From: Bacteroidales bacterium
GTDB taxonomy: Bacteria; Bacteroidota; Bacteroidia; Bacteroidales; WCHB1-69
Reading direction: 5' to 3'
Length of the DNA: 16,493 nucleotides
Assembly (NCBI GenBank): GCA_016290715.1
Contig: JAEEUY010000192.1
Location: 1-16,493 of the forward strand
Part shown: positions 7,999 through 13,900 of the stretch, one piece after another
How the letters are laid out: the number at the start of each line of letters is the position of its first letter
How positions within the stretch are numbered: position 1 is the stretch's first letter
The notes under the pieces: generated by a model
The model's database searches: none
The model's input: the letters and a program-made list of their open reading frames with translations, nothing else
Told to the model about the DNA's origin: nothing
Translations under genes and position numbers: made by a program

Positions 7999-10900
7999 TT
8001 ATCTTGCAATAATCAGTTTTTGTGTAGTGCCATATTGATGATGATAAACGGTAACAAAATAGATACCGTTCGACCATGTTTGGGTGTCGATTTCTGTGTC
8101 TGTTCCTTCATTGTTGAGGGTGAATTCATAAATCAATCTGCCATGAATATCGGTTATGCGTACACGTTTTTGCGTGCTTATATCATTACAATGAAGCGTT
8201 ACCTTATCGTTAGCTGGATTTGGGGAAAGGGAAAAGTTAGATATGTTATTGTCAATTTCTTCAATAGAGCTAATGATGTGATTTTCATTATTTATATGGT
8301 AGAAAATGGTGTCACTTGCAAGGATTGACTCATTTGGTGAAGCATTTCTGCCTCCAATTTTTTTCCCATTAGCCCATGTTAATGGATAGTCAGCACCTCC
8401 AGACATCTCAATTAAGTCAAAAGCGATTTTGAAGTTACCGGTTCGTTTCCAAGTAACTTGAATACGGTTTTTAGTGGTGTGTTCATTGTTTAAGAAATGT
8501 AAGTAGAAGAAATTATATTTATATGATGAAGTTGGAGCAAAGGTATTGTAAGGAATATTTCCATTTCCGGAAATAATATCTTTACCTATATAGCGATGAA
8601 GGGTTTCATAATATGTTTCCATTTGTATGTTAGCAACATCTGTAGCATACGTAATAGGCATATTATCCTCATAAATAGTATAATATATGGCTACTTTAGA
8701 TTCCGGATCATAATTGTTAGCAGAAACTGTCAAAGTATCTATGCTACTGGTTGAGGTAATTCTATGTGTGGTGATGTTCAATGTGGGATATTCGGTTGAG
8801 GGGAGTGATTCGTCAGAGTCTTCTTCGTAATCTGCTACAACAAAACTGATGGAGGTCGTAGCAAGAATCTGTCCCTCAGTTGAATTTTTACCACCTATTC
8901 GGAGTAAATTATTAGTAGGAGTGAGGTATTCAAGAAAGTAGTCGGTGCCATTATCTTGTTCCACTAAATCAAAATCAATCCGATAATTGCCGGGTTTGGT
9001 AAAATAATGAATAAAACGGTTTTCACGAGCATTAAGAAAATGCAGGTAAAAATAGTCGTATTGGTTGTTGGCAAGAACAAAAGTATTATTGGGTATCCAT
9101 CCGGAAGCGATGTTAATGGCTTTGCCGTAGAAGTTATCTAGATAAGAGGTCGCAATATTCATTTTTCCACCACAGTTGTCGGTTAGCCAATAAATATTTT
9201 CGCCATCTTTGGTGACGGTATAACGTATAGCTACTTTCGTGTTAGAATCTAATTGATTGCCTATAGCTTTTAAAGTAATCGTATCGTGCGATATTTGGGC
9301 AATCATAAATGCATTGCCTTCGTGCGTATCATTCACGTTAATGGTCAAATCAACAATTTGATCACATTCACCTGTTATTGGAATATGAACGTATGATTGT
9401 CCTCCTTCATAAAGCATTACACCTCGATAATTATAGGGCAATTCCTCAATGAAAATGGTGATTTCATCGGCAGTGGTGTCTAAATCCGTTACGGTTAGGT
9501 CCAAAATGATAAGGCTGTCGCATTCTTCTCCAGAAGCGGTCAGTAGCTCGTACGTTCCTGTTGCAGGATCTGCAATGTTGAATCCATTGGCTTCGTAAAC
9601 AGTGCCTTTGCATGTTGTAGCATAAATGGTACGTGTCTTTAATGGTGTAACTTCAATCGGAATGTCTATTGAGGCAGTGCATTGCGCGTTTTCATCGTAA
9701 GCAACGTCCAAGGTTACTGTAAAATCATCAATCACGCGTGGAATGTTCAAAGTGTTGTCCTCGGATACTATTTCAGCATTGACAGACCATTGGGTATGTG
9801 CGAAATAGTCGTTTGTAATTAAGTTTAATGAGTTGTGGCTACAGAGAGTAGTGCCTCCTTGTATAGTAATAGGTGGGGTTGGAATAACTGTAATACGATA
9901 TGTAACATTGCTGTCGCAATTGCAATGGTTGGCAAATGTTCTGTAGATGATTGTGTCATTGTTGATTGGAATTTCGTCTTCTGCAATGGTGTAGATGCTT
10001 CCTTGGCAAACTGTAGCATAAATCACTTTTCTTGAAGTAGGCTTTACAATCAATGTTAATCGTGTAATGCTATCACAACCACAGCTATTTAAATTGTAGG
10101 TATAGAATTCGTGATTCGCATTGCTTTCAATTTCTTGTGCTGAAATATGAAATCCGTTATCATTGTAGTCGGTTCCATTACATACAAAATCTGTTATTTC
10201 ATTATAACCATAGTTTGAATTGTAAATAGGTGATACATAAAGATTTAGTATTTTATAAAAATTACCGCAGATATTGGAAGCAAGTGGTTGGTATTTGGAG
10301 ATACTTCCCGGGGTTTCAGTTTCTGAAGAAGGAATTGAAAATCCATATTTATTATATGGGCTCCCTTGACAAATGGTATCAAATATGACAATATCTTCGG
10401 ATGGCAGTTTGACAACTGTAATGGATGTGCTGTTTTCACAACCATTGGTAATTCCAGTTACTGTAATTGTTGAATCGGTTGTGATATTATCAAGTGTGAT
10501 TGAAGGAGTATTCGCTGAAGTGCTCCATACATAATTGTCAGCGCCAGTAGCGGTTAAAGTGGTTGACGCTTCACAAAGTTCCTGATTGCCCTGAATTGTT
10601 ATTTCGGGTGTGTTATTGTATGTGAGATGTAGGGTTATTGTGCTATCGCATCCGGTTTGGCTGGTTCTTTCATGCTTGAATGTGGCAATATTCTGCGAAT
10701 TGAGGTTGGCCACAATTTCAGCTTCTGTTAATTGGAAACCATGGCCATCATAATCGTTACCACTGCAAATGCTTTCCTGATAAGTGTATTCGTAAACATC
10801 AGAAAGATTCAGGGTCAGAGTAATCACCGTGTCGTGGATACCTTCCGGGTCTATAATGCTAATTATCTCATTTTGAACTGATTCTGTATAGTTGTGATTT

Positions 10901-13900
10901 CGATATACGAATGGAAGCGCGTTGCGGCAGTATGTTGTGTCAATTGTGACCTGAACTACAGGTGCTGCCACTTTCATTACGATTGAATCCGTGGCTATGA
11001 TGGCGCCGTTGTTTGTAGAGGCATTTCCACCAATTTTAGCGGAGTGCTCTTGATCAAATGTCGTCATGAAATCTCTTCCGTGGGTGCGTTCTTTTAAGTG
11101 GAATGTAATCACATATTTTCCAGGTTCGTTCCATCGGGTTGTTAAACGATGACGGGTATTGTTGATATAATTGAGGTAGAAATAGTCGTATTGATTGTAG
11201 ATGATACGGTAAGTATTGGCAGGAATGGACCCTGTAGCTGTATTTAGATTGTTGCCGAACCATCGGTTAACTGATGGAAATTCTGTTTCAAAAAATATTG
11301 AACCATAATTGGTTACATTGCTAATGGATTCTCCATCACGGGTGATTTCATAATCAATGCCCACTTTTTTATCAGCAGAAAGTATATCTCCATCAATAGT
11401 CATTTCATAAATGCCCGTAGTTTGGGTTGAGGTTACCTCTGGATTTCCGGTGATGTTAAATGATGGGTGTGCTTCAAGGACATTCAAATGGATAATGCTA
11501 TCACATCCGAAGCGGCTTTGGAGTGAAATGTCTTGCATGCCAAATTCAGTGATGTTGTGTCCGGCATAATGGTAAGGAAGTTCTATTTCAGAAAGTGCAA
11601 GTTCTTGATTATCTTCATATTTATGGTTAATGGTAAGATGGAGATGATATACCTTATCGCAATCCACGGTGGGAACAACGTAAGTATCTTCTGTGGAGTT
11701 GTAGTAAGTTACGCCATTTGCTTCCCAGTAGTATGATTCACAGGCAGCAACTGTCAGGTCTTCTACCACATCGTAGGCAGCATTTAAGGTCAAATTTAAG
11801 GTTACAATGCTATCACATCCGTTGGCAGTGTAAGTCTGATATTGGTATGTTCCATCGGCATTGTAGTTTTGGCCGTTCCATGTGTAATTGTCGGCACAGG
11901 TGGAGATGTTTAATGTGGTGGTAGTTGTTGGTATTACGTTGAGATGCAAATGGTGCATGGTAAGATTGGATGCTACGGTGTAGTCGCCTGATTCTGTTAA
12001 TGAGAGGGTATTGAACTGGTAAGGAAGCTGATTTTTGCACACTGTGAGTGTGTCGTATGTGTGTGCAAAATCACCAACGACAATATGCAGTTCGGCTTCT
12101 GAAAGAATGTGTCCTGCAGAGGTGCTTCCCAAGCCGCCGAGGCGATGTACAGCATCGTAGGTGTAGGGAATATCACGACCGCCCTCCATTTCTACAAGAC
12201 GGAATACAAATTTGTATTCCCCTGGTTCTTTCCATGTGCTAATTAATCGTATGTCAGTGTAATTGAAGAAACTAATATAGAAGTAATCGTAGGCGTAATT
12301 GTATATTTTGAATACATTTTCGGGAATAGCACCATTCCCATAATTGAGGTGCCCGCGTACTGTACCGTTAACAGCACTATATGCTGTTTCTATGTTAATA
12401 TCGGCAAATGACCCCATGGCATCAACAGGCTCTCCGTTTTTGTATAACTCAAATTCAATGGCAGCCTTCACGTTATTGGCTTCTTCTGTGCAACCAAGAA
12501 GAACATTGATATCGGAAACCGTTGTCTCTTCAATGAATGTGGGCAAAAACACAGTTGGAATCTCTAAATTGGGATTTGTATTGATGGTTAGATCAAGATA
12601 AAAGACAATGCTATCACAATAAGGTGCAGTTGTATATGGGATTCTAATCGTATCTTTTTTACTTTCGTAGTAAGTATTGTGGTTAACATCCCAAGTGTAA
12701 CTTTCACCAGAGCATAAGTGTTCATTAGTCCAATCTTCAATAGGATAGCGCACCGCTACGTGAACATCAACGAGACTGTCGCATCCTTGGGAAGTGTGAA
12801 AAACAATAGGATAGTCTCCCGCAGCAGAGAGTAGCATGTTGTCGTTGTCATTCCCGTACAGATAAGGTAGTTCGGCAGCACATAAGGTGATGGTATCGCT
12901 ACTGCTCTGCATAGTCACTGTTACATGCATTTCAGCGCTTGCCGTACAACCGTTTAGGGTGTCGGTTACAATCACCTGATAGGTGTATGAACCTTCCTCC
13001 GGACGGTCAACTTCGGCTTGATTTGTATTGGTAGCAAGCAGATTGCCTCCATCGCTACAACTCCATTGGTAGGTAGCATAACTGTCAAGAAGGGAGTTGG
13101 CTGTTAGTACAAGGGGAGCACCATAGCAAATATTTGTATCCGTTGGAAATACGGTTAAATAATGGTCTGGATATACGGTGAGCTTGATGGGATTTGAATA
13201 GGTGATACCGCATTCATTAACGGCATAATACCGTATCCATTGATTATTCCAATCAAAGTAGTCAACAACGGTGTCCAAGTCAAAAGTGCTGTGTTGTACA
13301 GATGGGTCGAGATCTTCAGTATTGCTGTTAATCCATCCCTCTTCTGTTATGGTCAGGCCACCAGCGTCTAAAACCACAGGAGTGGCAAGAATTTCATTCA
13401 AAGCGTGTCCAGAACAAATGGCTGGGTTTTCAGTCAATGCACTTAAAGTGGGTTTGTCGTTAACTGTAATGAGAACAGTGTTGCTGTGCGACGTTCCACA
13501 TATATTAGTGGCAGAATACCTCACTGATGCATGATTCATAGTGTAAGGTAACACATTGAAATCAAGTTCAGTATAGTTGTCGGCATCATCGGATGCGGCG
13601 TATTCCCATTGATATGCAATGGGACCGCCCCTTTCTACAACGGTAGGATCCTCAAGGGAGAGCGCTTCTCCGGCACAAATAGGAGCAGGGGTGTTTAGTT
13701 CTGCGGTAAATTCCGGAGCCGCCCAAACCGTTATGGGGGTTGAAACTCTGCTTATACCGCACGCGTTGGAAACATAGTAGGTGATATTGACGATGTCGTT
13801 ATAGGTGAAGGTGAAATTTGTGTTAGCTTCGACCGGGACAGTGTTGACAGTGATTCTCCATCCTTCGTTCGTTGTACGCTGACTATTGTTGTGATAGTCA

